From Undibacterium umbellatum (GTDB taxonomy: Bacteria > Pseudomonadota > Gammaproteobacteria > Burkholderiales > Burkholderiaceae_D), in contig NZ_JACOFX010000002.1 of assembly GCF_014284125.1 (NCBI RefSeq), forward strand, positions 744,001 to 808,000: a stretch of DNA of 64,000 nucleotides. Direction: 5' to 3'. Below the pieces are notes generated by a model. The model was given only the letters and a program-made list of their open reading frames with translations, searched no databases and was not told the DNA's origin. Position numbers and translations under genes: made by a program. How positions within the stretch are numbered: position 1 is the first letter of the stretch; each line of letters starts with the position of its first letter. Positions 9,121 to 18,356 of the stretch are shown piece by piece.

Positions 9121-11535
9121 TTAGACAATAGTCAATCCCAGTGGGCTTGTCAGAGATACATATGCATCGTTGTACAAAAGCCAGACTGCATAATTTCCTG
9201 CTGCCAGGTTTGCGGTATTAAGTGTCAGGCTACCCTGAGCATTGCCTGCATATTGCCAGGTCAGTGAATTCACCTTGCCTGGCACTGCTGCGGCAGGGTA
9301 CACACCTATCCAGTTTTTGGTGCTGACCTGGGTTTGCGGCACTGTATATGAGACGACAAAATTACTGCCGCTTGTTATGCGTGGGGTTGTCGTGCTCAGG
9401 CGTGCTTCCTTGTGCTTGCCGCCTATCATCGGATCAGTTCGGTTATTGTTGCTATTGCCGCTTACCGCTTCCACATGGCCTGCAATCCTGCGCAAAAATT
9501 GAGTATCGGTATTGCTGGTGATGCTGAAATCGTACCAGCCAAAGCTATTGATTAATGGATATTCCAGGCGCAAGCTTTGCCCACCCGCCAGTGAGTAGTT
9601 GCTTGGCAGGCTTCCATAGGCATTGTCACTGATGTTGAAAGTGCAGGGTTGTACATTATCGACATTGGATAAAGTCAGCACCAGCTTGCCGCTGTTGCTA
9701 TCGTGCACAGCCTGGATTTCTGGCTTGACGAGAGAGCTAGTGCTGCCAGCCCATTCCCGCATGAAGCCATTGGGACCATACGCGTTGAGATGATAGTTAG
9801 CGGTGCTCCAGTTCCAGATTTCTTTTTGTATTTGCTTACCTGCCTCGACGGTGTAATACCAGGGGCCATCTGCCCGCACTTTTGAATACACAATGAACGC
9901 TGCGCCAGCCGTGCCTGCATTGCTTAATCCTACTTCCAGTTGCTTGCTGGAATTGAACTTGGCTTGCGCTGTCAGCAGGTAGGGCAGGCGACATGCAGGG
10001 CGTGGCCCTTGTGAGGCGGCATATGCTTCCTGCCGTGGTTGTACCTGGTTTGCGGGTGGCACGGGGTAGGGTTTGCCATTGACAGGTACGTAGGCCGCTG
10101 TTTTTGGTACTGTTGCTGGCCAGTTCTGGTCTGGTGATTTGAAATCAAATGCGGAAGTCAAATCGCCACAGACAGTACGCCGCCATGGTGATATCAGCTT
10201 GCAGGTGACAGCTGCCCTGTCCTTGCCCAAGCCATGCACCAGCCACTCTTCGAGAAAGCGCAACTTGGATGTGTGATCAAATACCTGGGAACACACCTTG
10301 CCGCCCTTGCTCCAGGGGGAAATCACCAGCATGGGGACGCGCGGCCCCAGTCCGACGGGTTCAGTGCCGTATTTTTCATACGCACCATTGTCGGCCAGAG
10401 TTGATCGCCCCATGGCTGCGGTAATGGGTGGGATATGAGGGGGAACATGGTCGAAGAAACCATCGTTCTCATCATACATCAACAAAAACACGGTCTTGGC
10501 CCACACTTCTGGTTCTGCCACCAGGGCAGCAAGCAATCTTGCCGTCAGGTTTTCACCTGCATTGGGGGAGTTGGGCGAATGCTCGGTGTAATCATTCGGC
10601 GCACATATCCAGGATACTTGCGGCAAGCGCTTGTTGCGCACATCACTGGCGAAGGCACTGACCAGGCCATCACCCTTGCTTCCACCCACACTGGCACCGG
10701 GTGCCATGCTGCGGGCTTTCTGGTACAGCGGCGAACTGCTGCTTAATTTGCTGCCGTCTGCATTCACCCGGAAGTTCTTGAAATAGGCAAGGTAGTTGTC
10801 GCCGTAGTTATCCCATTCCTGGTACACCTTCCAGCTCACCTGATTGGCTTCCAGTACTTCGGCATAGGTTTGCCAGTTTGGCGCGCTGGCTGTGACAGCG
10901 GCAGAGACATTGTCATTGGCCGGGTCGGCATTGTAATAGCCCTTGGCATCAATGTTATACAGGCTGCCCATGGCACCTATCCAGCCCTGGCTTGTGCCCG
11001 TTAGCGAGTACATGCGATTGGGATCAGTCGCGCCAAAGATGGAGCAATGATAGGCGTCGCAAATCGTGAAAGCGTCAGCCAGTGCGTAATAAAACGGCAG
11101 GTCGCCCCTGTCAAAATAACCCATGGTTTGCACGGTCTTTTTGCTGACCCAGGCATCCCAGGCTTGCCAGGCTTGCTGCGAACCTTTCCATGAATGATTC
11201 GTGCCCACAGACAGGGCGCTGGTATTCTTGGCATCGAAATGAAAAGGCAAGATACTGCCGCCTGCCGGATTGGGTTGCTGCCAGACTGGCGCACCATTTG
11301 GCAGGCTGATCGCACGTGGGTCTTCAAAGCCGCGAACGCCGGCGAGCGTTCCAAAATAATGATCAAAGGAGCGATTTTCCTGCATGAAAATCACTACATG
11401 ACCAACATCTGCCAGGGTGCCAGTAGCATTGTTTGCCGGGACAGCAAGAGCTTGCTGTATCACACCAGGCAGCATGCTCGCTCCCGCACTTGCGGCTGAA
11501 AATTGCAGAAACTTTCTCCGGCTATCAGAAATCAT
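9121..11535 (-). CDS. Tat-exported phosphocholine-specific phospholipase C
   Basis: The 804-residue protein starts with a twin-arginine signal (SRRKFLQF, then a hydrophobic stretch ending ALAVPA). The catalytic part of about 480 residues shows the phospholipase C/acid phosphatase AcpA signature: QENRSFDHYFGTL near residue 52, then SIFGATDPNRMYSLTG and LLMYDENDGFFDHV with the metal/phosphate residues. The enzyme splits phosphatidylcholine or sphingomyelin to phosphocholine. Two repeated beta domains (the DUF756 pair) follow. About 100 extra residues at the C-terminus (from about 700) resemble a beta-sandwich of calcineurin-like esterases, which makes the protein longer than the usual ~700. The start has a good AAGGAAG site; it is monocistronic. 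Confidence 0.9.
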   Translation of the reverse strand: MISDSRRKFLQFSAASAGASMLPGVIQQALAVPANNATGTLADVGHVVIFMQENRSFDHYFGTLAGVRGFEDPRAISLPNGAPVWQQPNPAGGSILPFHFDAKNTSALSVGTNHSWKGSQQAWQAWDAWVSKKTVQTMGYFDRGDLPFYYALADAFTICDAYHCSIFGATDPNRMYSLTGTSQGWIGAMGSLYNIDAKGYYNADPANDNVSAAVTASAPNWQTYAEVLEANQVSWKVYQEWDNYGDNYLAYFKNFRVNADGSKLSSSSPLYQKARSMAPGASVGGSKGDGLVSAFASDVRNKRLPQVSWICAPNDYTEHSPNSPNAGENLTARLLAALVAEPEVWAKTVFLLMYDENDGFFDHVPPHIPPITAAMGRSTLADNGAYEKYGTEPVGLGPRVPMLVISPWSKGGKVCSQVFDHTSKLRFLEEWLVHGLGKDRAAVTCKLISPWRRTVCGDLTSAFDFKSPDQNWPATVPKTAAYVPVNGKPYPVPPANQVQPRQEAYAASQGPRPACRLPYLLTAQAKFNSSKQLEVGLSNAGTAGAAFIVYSKVRADGPWYYTVEAGKQIQKEIWNWSTANYHLNAYGPNGFMREWAGSTSSLVKPEIQAVHDSNSGKLVLTLSNVDNVQPCTFNISDNAYGSLPSNYSLAGGQSLRLEYPLINSFGWYDFSITSNTDTQFLRRIAGHVEAVSGNSNNNRTDPMIGGKHKEARLSTTTPRITSGSNFVVSYTVPQTQVSTKNWIGVYPAAAVPGKVNSLTWQYAGNAQGSLTLNTANLAAGNYAVWLLYNDAYVSLTSPLGLTIV

Positions 11536-11771
11536 TGCTCTTCCTTTTTAATCAAGTAAAACGCTATGGCAGGGTAGATGCAGCGGCATAATATATTTGT
11601 AATATGTCGGAGATATGACAGCGCAAGCTTTAAAGCAGAAATCAGTCTTACTGTGAAGCGCCTTGGTTTTTCGTCCTATTAATTTGGCTGAACAACCAAA
11701 ATAAGTTTGTCATTTATATGAAGATGCGCTAATCTCTTAATATTGGTTGAATAACCAGTATTGGGGGTGAT

Positions 11772-12416
11772 ATGCATGATGTTATTAATCCAGTTACTGA
11801 CAAAGCCAGACAAGCTCGTTTGGTGTTAATGGCTGGTGGCATGGGCTGCGGCAAATCCAGTGCTGCGGCTGCTTTTTTCAAGCTGGGCGTGCCTGTGATT
11901 GATGCGGACCTGGTGGCGCGCGCAATACACCAGGATAGCCAGCACCCGGTAATGTCCGAAATCGCAATGATATTGCCGCACTTATTGACAGAAGCTGGCC
12001 GTCTGCGACGCGGCATTTTGCGTACTGTTCTGGTCAGTGATGCCCATGCGAACCGCTGTTTGCGGAATTTGCTGCAGCCATATGTATTGCAGGCCATGTG
12101 GCAATGGACTTTGCAGCAAACAGCCACCTATGTCATTTGGGAATCGGCATTGCTGCCTGATGAAGTTGATGGCTTCGTGTACGATAGCGTCTTGCTACTG
12201 CAGGCAGATGAAGAAGCACGCCTGCAGCGCGTGCGTCATCGTAATCCTGACTGGACTGAAGCGGAAATCAAGCAAGTTTTCAGTATGCAGGCAAAGGAAT
12301 ATGCTGTGCGGAGACAAGCCTGTGACCAGATAGTCAATCAGGGTAGCATCGCAGAGCTGGAGCAAGAAGTCTTGCAGCAACACCTCACTTATATGTCGTA
12401 CTGGAACTTACAATGA
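11772..12416 (+). CDS. Dephospho-CoA kinase-like P-loop protein
   Basis: The 214-residue protein carries the Walker A motif GGMGCGKS (residues about 22-29), followed by VIDADLVARAIHQ. This mirrors the CoaE pattern G-x-x-G-x-GKS...DAD..AR that phosphorylates dephospho-CoA in the last step of CoA synthesis. The middle (LRRGILRTVLVSD, then IWESALLPDE) also follows CoaE, but the R-Q-x-x-R lid region is diverged. It overlaps the next gene, a CoaD-HD fusion, by four bases (ATGA), so the two CoA-like activities are translationally coupled. Betaproteobacteria normally carry coaE and coaD elsewhere, so these may be paralogs with a different substrate. Confidence 0.7.
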   Translation: MHDVINPVTDKARQARLVLMAGGMGCGKSSAAAAFFKLGVPVIDADLVARAIHQDSQHPVMSEIAMILPHLLTEAGRLRRGILRTVLVSDAHANRCLRNLLQPYVLQAMWQWTLQQTATYVIWESALLPDEVDGFVYDSVLLLQADEEARLQRVRHRNPDWTEAEIKQVFSMQAKEYAVRRQACDQIVNQGSIAELEQEVLQQHLTYMSYWNLQ

Positions 12417-13561
12417 AAAAAATCGCTTTCTCTGGCACTCTTGATCCCATCACCAATGGTCATCTGTGGGTTATACAGGAAGCCAGAGCATTGGCTGATG
12501 AAGTCGTCGTGTTCATTTCTGAAAACCCTGTTAAGAAGCCACAGTTTTCTGCTCTGGAGCGCAAGGACATCATTGAGCGTAGTGTGGCTGAGTGTGGCTG
12601 GGACAATGTCAGCGTCGTCATTGTCAAAGGTGATTACACTGCACGTGCTGCCAAGCGCCACGGCATTGAGTATCTGGTGCGCGGCATACGCAATACCTCT
12701 GATTTCGATTATGAAAACCTGATACAGCAAACCAATGTCGATGTGCTTGACGGTGCCAAGACTATCTTCGTCATGCCGCCACGTGACCTTGGGTCGGTCA
12801 GTTCCAGTTTCGTACGTGCCTTGCAAGGGCCAGTAGGCTGGCACTGGACAGTAAAAAAATTCATGCCCATGCCAGCCTATATCGCCTGGATCAAGAGCTG
12901 GTTGCGCACTGACTGGCAAAAACTATGGGAAACTGAAACTGACATTGACAGCAGCAAACTTGTCCACTGGTTTGATTATCTGACAGGTGAAGAGGCCTAT
13001 GGTGCGGCGCGTCGGCCTTATCATAATCTTGATCACCTGGTGCATGGCCTCAGTGAAATTTCTGCCTGGGCAAGCAATACAGGAGCCAGCAATTCGGATG
13101 TGGCGATACTGAAAAAAGCTTTTTGGTTCCATGATGCCGTGTATGGTGGTAAGTCTGCAGATCTGTCGAATGAAGAGCAGAGTGCGCGCATGTGGCTGGA
13201 GGCTGGTTTGGGGTCACAACATCAGCAGGAAGTGGCTGACCTGATCCGGGTGACTGATCACTTCCAGAGCGCCATGCTGGTGCATCCACTGAAGGATGCA
13301 ATGCTCAGTGTAGATCTGGCTATCCTGGGGCAGGCGGTCGATACCTACGAGGCTTACGCAGCCGCAGTGAGAATAGAATATAACGAAGTTGATGATGCAG
13401 CTTATCGTGCAGGGCGGGGCAGGGTCCTGGATTATTTTCAGGGACTTGCAGAGAGTGGTCACTTGTTCGCAGATCCATGGTTTGCTGATTTGTATACCAG
13501 CCAGGCTCTCATCAATATCAAACGTGAAAAAGCGCAATCGCAAGTGTTGACTGGAAAGTAA
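12413..13561 (+). CDS. CoaD-like nucleotidyltransferase fused to an HD-superfamily phosphohydrolase
   Basis: The 382-residue protein has two domains. Residues 1-165 match phosphopantetheine adenylyltransferase: GTLDPITNGHL (the T-x-G-H nucleotide site) at 8-18, VRGIRNTSDFDYE at about 89-101 and SVSSSFVRAL at about 125-135. The active site looks intact. Residues 170-375 match the predicted metal-dependent HD hydrolases (COG4339 type): YHNLDHL, then FWFHDAVYG with the HD doublet, then TDHF and a late D-LAILG. Normal CoaD is about 160 residues, so the HD half is a true addition. Coupling to the CoaE-like gene upstream suggests a shared nucleotide or CoA-derivative pathway, with the HD half possibly removing a by-product. 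Function of the HD domain is not known to me. Confidence 0.8.
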   Translation: MKKIAFSGTLDPITNGHLWVIQEARALADEVVVFISENPVKKPQFSALERKDIIERSVAECGWDNVSVVIVKGDYTARAAKRHGIEYLVRGIRNTSDFDYENLIQQTNVDVLDGAKTIFVMPPRDLGSVSSSFVRALQGPVGWHWTVKKFMPMPAYIAWIKSWLRTDWQKLWETETDIDSSKLVHWFDYLTGEEAYGAARRPYHNLDHLVHGLSEISAWASNTGASNSDVAILKKAFWFHDAVYGGKSADLSNEEQSARMWLEAGLGSQHQQEVADLIRVTDHFQSAMLVHPLKDAMLSVDLAILGQAVDTYEAYAAAVRIEYNEVDDAAYRAGRGRVLDYFQGLAESGHLFADPWFADLYTSQALINIKREKAQSQVLTGK

Positions 13562-13762
13562 TTCATCTTGCTAAAGTCCTGACTTCGCTCATCAGCATAA
13601 ATGTGAGTTTTTGTGAATGAGCAACTTTTTTCCCTGAAAACCGCCAAAATAGAGCCTGAATAAAAACCTGCGCTGCTTGCAAATCTTTGGATTTTAAAGC
13701 GGGCGTGGACTTGTGCGATCTGCGTTGTTCACTACGGCATGATCGAATGCCCGGAGGCGGAT

Positions 13763-14890
13763 ATGTGGATTTGTCGTGTGATATTAAGCTTGCTGGCAGG
13801 CTGTTTCCTGCTCGTGCCTGCAACTGTGATGGCCATGGCTGTTACCTTTCTCAACCCGGGGAAGTCGGACGAAATTTATTGGGCCACCGCCAGTAATTGC
13901 ATGATGACTGCGGCGCGGAATTTGGGCGTGCAACTGGAAATCATCTATGTCGAGCGCGATCACTTAAAAACCCTGGAACTGGCAAGACAAATTGCAGCGC
14001 GCCCTCTGCACAGTAGACCAGACTATGTGATTCTTTCGAATGACTATGCCGTAGGTGCCGAAGCCATGCGGATACTTGATGGTGCCCATATCAAAACCTT
14101 TTTTGCCTATAGCGGCTTTAGTGATGCTGGCGAGCGTGAAAAAGTCGGTATCCCCAGACAAATCTACAAAGGCTGGCTCGGCGGGCTGGAGCCGCATGCC
14201 GAAGACGCAGGATATTTGACCGCACGTGCCCTGATACAGCGCGGCAGGGCCGAAAAACTAATGCATAGTGACGGAAAATTGCATATGCTGGCGATAGCGG
14301 GCGACAGATCCACTACCACTTCTTATAAACGTAATGAGGGCATGCGCCGCGCGGTCGCTGAGGCAAAAAATGTAGTGATTGATCAGGTCATTTATGGCGA
14401 CTGGAATCGAGCCAAGGCACAAGAGCAAAGTGTCTGGCTGTATCAGCGCTATCCACATACCCGGCTGGTCTGGGCAGGAAATGACTTGATGGCCTTTGGT
14501 GCCATGGAAAGCTGGCGCGCCCGTGGTGGCAAGCCAGGGCGCGATGCGTACTTCAGTGGTATCAATACTTCATCCGAAGCTTTTACGGCACTGGAGTCAG
14601 GCAGCCTGAGTGCGCTGGCGGGCGGTCATTTCATTACCGGCGCATTCAGCCTGGTGATGCTTTATGACTATCATCACGGCAGGGATTTTGCTGACGAAGG
14701 CCTGGAGCTGGACAGGTCCATGTTCATCTTGTTCACGCCAGAAGAAACCCGACGCTTCCAGCATTTATTTGGTGCGCAGAATTTTGACAGGCTTGATTTC
14801 AGGAAATTCAGTAAAGTCCTCAATCCTGCCATCAAAAAATATGATTTCAGCTTCCGTCAAATATTGAACCAGGCAGACTTGCGCAAATGA
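13763..14890 (+). CDS. Periplasmic type-1 binding protein, ABC substrate-binding family
   Basis: The ATG at 13763 is chosen because GGAGG (13753-13757) sits five bases before it; an earlier in-frame ATG at 13739 lacks a site. The 375-residue product has a signal peptide (VILSLLAGCFLLVPATVMA) and the two-lobed sugar-binding fold: FLNPGKSDEIYWATAS in the first strand, PDYVILSNDY, LAIAGDRSTTTSYKRNEGMRRAV, and TRLVWAGNDLMAFGAMES. No permease or ATPase gene is next to it. The next gene, a diguanylate cyclase with a periplasmic sensor part, overlaps by four bases. It therefore probably acts as a ligand-sensing partner, not as a transport component. Confidence 0.85.
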   Translation: MWICRVILSLLAGCFLLVPATVMAMAVTFLNPGKSDEIYWATASNCMMTAARNLGVQLEIIYVERDHLKTLELARQIAARPLHSRPDYVILSNDYAVGAEAMRILDGAHIKTFFAYSGFSDAGEREKVGIPRQIYKGWLGGLEPHAEDAGYLTARALIQRGRAEKLMHSDGKLHMLAIAGDRSTTTSYKRNEGMRRAVAEAKNVVIDQVIYGDWNRAKAQEQSVWLYQRYPHTRLVWAGNDLMAFGAMESWRARGGKPGRDAYFSGINTSSEAFTALESGSLSALAGGHFITGAFSLVMLYDYHHGRDFADEGLELDRSMFILFTPEETRRFQHLFGAQNFDRLDFRKFSKVLNPAIKKYDFSFRQILNQADLRK

Positions 14891-16155
14891 GCCATCCACC
14901 TTTGCAACCTATTGCCAGTTTATTGATACGCCGTGTCTTCAAATGGGTCATTTTGTGCGTGGTTTGCATTAGCAGCTTGCAAGCATGGCTGAACTACCGT
15001 GCCATAGAAACAAACTTCAATATGGCAGTCGCTGATGTCGCCCGTGCTAACCTGCCATTGCTGTCGGTCGCGATCTGGGACATAGAGCCGCAAACCATAC
15101 AAAAGCAAATTGCCCAGATCTTGAAAAACCCCAGCATTGCCTATGTCGCCATCACGGCCAGTACCGGGCAACAGTTTACCGGGGGTGATATCAATCGTGT
15201 CGCCAGTGGGCAGCATATGGTGTTTGAGATACCTGCACCGGCAGATGCCAGCACCTCTGTTGGTAAAGTTGAATTTGTGGTGGACCAGACGGTCTTGCGC
15301 AAAGAGTTGTTGCGCAGCTTTATCATCATCATCATTGAAGTTGTGATTTTGTCTGTATTCATCTTTGTGGCCGTAGTAGCGATCTTGCGACGCGACCTGG
15401 AAAAGCCCATGCGCCAACTGGCCGATTTTGTCAAAAACCTGCAAGCCAATCAACTGTCGACCAAGCTGGAATTGAAACGCATACCAGAAAACGGTTATAA
15501 CGAAATTGACCTGGTTGTCGACGGGTTTCGTACCATGCAAGACAGTTTGCAAAAGCATATCGCCAACCAGGATGCCCTGGTGGCAGAAAGAACCAGCCAG
15601 CTTGAAGCAGCCATGAAAAGCCTGAAGCAATTATCCATCACCGATGGTTTGACCAGTTGTTATAACCGTCTGTTATTCAATGAGCGCATGCCGGCAGAAA
15701 TACAAAGAGCTGTGCGCTACCAACGCCAATTGTCACTGGTGTTTTGCGATATTGATTTTTTCAAGCGAATCAATGATGAACACGGCCATGCCGCAGGTGA
15801 CCAAGTATTGCTGACTTTTGCTCAAAGTCTGGCAAAAGAACTGCGTGTCGATGTGGACTGGGTGGTTCGTTATGGCGGTGAGGAGTTCATCATGGTGTTG
15901 CCCGAGACGAAACTGATCGCCGCGCTGGAGGTCGCAGAGAGAATACGTCGGCAAGTAGAGCGGCATTTGTTTATTCGCATGCCTGATGGGAAGGTATTGC
16001 GCGTCACCGCCAGTTTTGGTGTTTCCGAATTGCTGGCAACTGATACGGTGGAAAGCCTGGTTCACCGTGCTGACAAATGGCTGTATTTTGCCAAGTCGAA
16101 TGGTCGCAATCAGGTGCAGCCGATTGATCATTTAATTAGCGCGCCAGCGGAATAA
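14887..16155 (+). CDS. Membrane diguanylate cyclase (periplasmic sensor, GGDEF)
   Basis: The 422-residue protein has a transmembrane helix near residues 18-36, about 100 periplasmic residues, and a second helix near 141-163 (FIIIIIEVVILSVFIFVAVVAIL). A HAMP-like linker and coiled coil follow, then a GGDEF domain from about 250 with the active motif GGEEF. It should make cyclic di-GMP from two GTP. The inhibitory I-site normally reads R-x-x-D five residues before GGEEF; here the text is R-V-D-V-D, with Arg one position too far, so product inhibition may be lost. It overlaps the binding-protein gene by ATGA, and its 3' end overlaps the convergent argP by 20 bases. Confidence 0.92.
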   Translation: MSHPPLQPIASLLIRRVFKWVILCVVCISSLQAWLNYRAIETNFNMAVADVARANLPLLSVAIWDIEPQTIQKQIAQILKNPSIAYVAITASTGQQFTGGDINRVASGQHMVFEIPAPADASTSVGKVEFVVDQTVLRKELLRSFIIIIIEVVILSVFIFVAVVAILRRDLEKPMRQLADFVKNLQANQLSTKLELKRIPENGYNEIDLVVDGFRTMQDSLQKHIANQDALVAERTSQLEAAMKSLKQLSITDGLTSCYNRLLFNERMPAEIQRAVRYQRQLSLVFCDIDFFKRINDEHGHAAGDQVLLTFAQSLAKELRVDVDWVVRYGGEEFIMVLPETKLIAALEVAERIRRQVERHLFIRMPDGKVLRVTASFGVSELLATDTVESLVHRADKWLYFAKSNGRNQVQPIDHLISAPAE

Positions 16156-17047
16156 ATTGTAGCAAACTGCTTCTTGCTTGCCTGACCAGGGTATTTGTCA
16201 GGCGTGCCAGCCTGGGTGTTTGCACTTTCCAGTGGTGCCAGTAAAGTGCCACATCTACAGGGTGATCTGGCATCAGCCTGACAAGCTTATCCTGCTCCAG
16301 ATTTTTCAGCATCACATCTGGGATGACACCCCAGCCCAAACCTAGCAGAATGGCGCGGTTATACGGCGTCGTCGCGGGCACATAATGGGTGGGGTAGGCG
16401 TTTTCCTGCAGACCAAAATGCTCCAGCAGAATCTGGGCCTGTAGTTTGTCTTTGCGATTGAAGGTCAGCACCGGTGCAAGCCGTGCTGCTTCGCGTGTCA
16501 TGCCTTGCGGGAACCAGCGCTGGCAATAAGCGTCGCTGGCAACCAGGTGGTAACGCATGATGCCCAATGGTACAGCCTGGCAACCGCGCATGGCTTGCGA
16601 TTCTGCCGATATGCAACCCAATACCATGCCACTTTCCAGCAAGTCATGGGTATGGTCCTGATCATCGATAGCGACATCCAACAAAATGTTTTCTGCGATG
16701 AGGAACTCAGCCAGGGCAGGTAGTAGCCAGCTATCCAGACTATCGGCATTGACGCCAAGCGCAATGCTGATAGCTGCACTTTGCTGGCCAGCAAATTCAC
16801 TTTGTAAATCCTGTTCCAGTTCTGCGACGCGGCGCAAGTGCTGAACGAGCTTTTGCCCTGCAGCGGTGGCGCGGCAGGGGCGGCTGCGTATCAGCAGGGT
16901 ATTGCCCAATTCCATTTCCAGGGCCTTGATGCGCTGGGAAATCGCAGAGCTGGTCAGGTTCAGGGCTTGCGCAGCTTGTTCCAGACTGCCATGATCAATG
17001 ACACTGAGAAAGGCTTCGCACTGGCGGCTGTCTAGTCTTGTTTGCAT
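16136..17047 (-). CDS. argP: LysR-type regulator ArgP (IciA), activator of arginine/lysine export
   Basis: The 303-residue protein matches ArgP in length. It has the typical start: LDSRQCEAFLSVIDHGSLEQAAQALNL, then the winged helix with SSAISQRIKALEMELG and TLLIRSRPCRATAAGQKL. The effector domain includes LPALAEFL and GLGWGVIPDVML. ArgP senses arginine and lysine and switches on the exporter gene. Here that gene, argO, starts divergently 177 bases away, which supports the call. The intergenic stretch is very AT-rich, as expected for an ArgP site. The 3' end overlaps the convergent diguanylate cyclase gene by 20 bases. Confidence 0.9.
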   Translation of the reverse strand: MQTRLDSRQCEAFLSVIDHGSLEQAAQALNLTSSAISQRIKALEMELGNTLLIRSRPCRATAAGQKLVQHLRRVAELEQDLQSEFAGQQSAAISIALGVNADSLDSWLLPALAEFLIAENILLDVAIDDQDHTHDLLESGMVLGCISAESQAMRGCQAVPLGIMRYHLVASDAYCQRWFPQGMTREAARLAPVLTFNRKDKLQAQILLEHFGLQENAYPTHYVPATTPYNRAILLGLGWGVIPDVMLKNLEQDKLVRLMPDHPVDVALYWHHWKVQTPRLARLTNTLVRQARSSLLQFIPLAR

Positions 17048-17224
17048 GCTTTATTCGAAGACATTGGTGATTTTTGCTTACGACCCCTCAACACAGGGGC
17101 ACAGAGTAATCCAAAGAATTAATTCTAAAATTAAGAAAATTTAATGAAATCGTAAATATTTTAAATTTGCTTCATATTAAACCTTTTCTTGCCCAAACTA
17201 CCTACATCAACAAACGGGAGACAG

Positions 17225-17833
17225 ATGATGTTGGCTTTTATACTCAAGGGAATGGGCATGAGTGCGGGTTTGATCATGGCGATTGGTTCGCAAAATGCGC
17301 ATGTCTTGCGCATGGGTTTGCGTAAGCAGCACGTGGGCTTGACGGTAATGATTTGTATCGTTTGTGAAGCACTGTTGATCTCAGCGGGGGTGGCGGGTAT
17401 AGGTGGCTTGATCAATAGCCAGCCGGTCTTGTTGGCTTTGGCACGCTGGGGAGGGGCGGCGTTCTTGATCTGGTATGGCGTGAGGTCCTTGCGGGCAGCT
17501 TCCAGCCAGCAAAGTTTGGTTGCTGAAGGCGGGGAGTTGAGCATGACGGCAGGTAAAGCGGCTTTGGCAGTGCTGGGCGTGACTTTGCTTAATCCTCATG
17601 TGTATCTCGACACCGTGGTCTTGCTTGGCGCTATCGGTGGCCAGCAGCCGGATGATGGCAAATACTGGTTTGCCGTCGGTGCTGTCCTGAATGCCATCAT
17701 CTGGTATCTGGCACTGGGCTTTGGTGCGCGCTTGCTGGCCCCGGTGTTTGCCAAACCTGTGGCATGGCGGGTGCTGGACAGCCTGATAGGTGTAGTGATG
17801 CTAATACTGGCACTGAATTTACTGCTGGGCTAA
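17225..17833 (+). CDS. argO: LysE/ArgO-family basic amino acid exporter
   Basis: The 202-residue, six-helix protein shows LysE-family marks: GMSAGLIMAIGSQNAHVLRMGLR at the N-terminus, a central AFLIWYGVRSLRAA, and LGVTLLNPHVYLDTVVLLGAIG with the family's NPH-D pair. It exports arginine (and possibly lysine or canavanine) across the inner membrane. Start is ATG 17225 or the adjacent ATG 17228; GGGAG at 17216-17220 fits the second slightly better. The frame is open further up to a TTG at 17189, which lacks a binding site. It is divergent from its expected regulator argP. Confidence 0.9.
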   Translation: MMLAFILKGMGMSAGLIMAIGSQNAHVLRMGLRKQHVGLTVMICIVCEALLISAGVAGIGGLINSQPVLLALARWGGAAFLIWYGVRSLRAASSQQSLVAEGGELSMTAGKAALAVLGVTLLNPHVYLDTVVLLGAIGGQQPDDGKYWFAVGAVLNAIIWYLALGFGARLLAPVFAKPVAWRVLDSLIGVVMLILALNLLLG

Positions 17834-17887
17834 TCTTGTTTGACCTGCTCGTTTGTTGAAATCCTTGTTTTGTGATAACGTCGGCGC

Positions 17888-18262
17888 ATGAAAAAATCCT
17901 GGCGTCTTTTTATTGCTTGCCTGTTACTGGTACTGCTGCCCCTGCAGGGCTTTGCTGTCGCCAGTAAATTGGCATGCGCCATGGATATACCTGTTCAGCC
18001 TGGTATGTCAGTTGCCAGCGACAATGAGCATTGCCAGCCAGCCGCCAAAGCTGGTGGTGCTGGCACCGAAGCCGAAAAAGGCAAGGTTGGCGATCATTGT
18101 AAATCTTCTTCCCCCTGTTGTATGGGCACGGCCCTGATGCCTGCTATCCAGATTTCTGCCTTTGTTCCCGTGCACGATGATGCCCAGGTGCTGCCAGTCC
18201 TTCTGCCAGCATCGGTGCCTGTGCGCATGCTGGAACGTCCCCCCAAAGCTGCTATCGCCTGA
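17888..18262 (+). CDS. Small exported Cys/His-containing protein of a copper operon (DUF2946-like)
   Basis: The 124-residue protein has a signal peptide (LFIACLLLVLLPLQGFAVA), then scattered C, H and M residues including DNEHCQPA, GDHCKSSSPCCMG and MDIPVQPGM. This resembles small DUF2946/CopL-type proteins found at the front of copper-resistance operons, but similarity is mainly in composition and context. A TolC-like protein and a multicopper oxidase follow on the same strand. It probably binds or senses copper in the periplasm; this is inference. The 94-base gap after it contains a palindrome. Confidence 0.55.
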   Translation: MKKSWRLFIACLLLVLLPLQGFAVASKLACAMDIPVQPGMSVASDNEHCQPAAKAGGAGTEAEKGKVGDHCKSSSPCCMGTALMPAIQISAFVPVHDDAQVLPVLLPASVPVRMLERPPKAAIA

Positions 18263-18276
18263 ATCGGCTTAGGTTT

Positions 18277-18301
18277 GTAGGTCGGGCTTTGTCCGGCCTA
18301 C
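18277..18301. repeat. REP-like palindrome between copper genes
   Basis: GTAGGTCGG and CCGGCCTAC form a 9-bp stem (one G-U pair) around a 7-base loop. Palindromes of this kind are often dispersed in proteobacterial genomes. Only one copy is in this window. It could dampen transcription between the first and second copper genes. Confidence 0.5.
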
Positions 18302-18356
18302 GACAATTGTACGCCCCTCCAATTTTGCGGAAACACACAACTCATCGCGAGGACTC

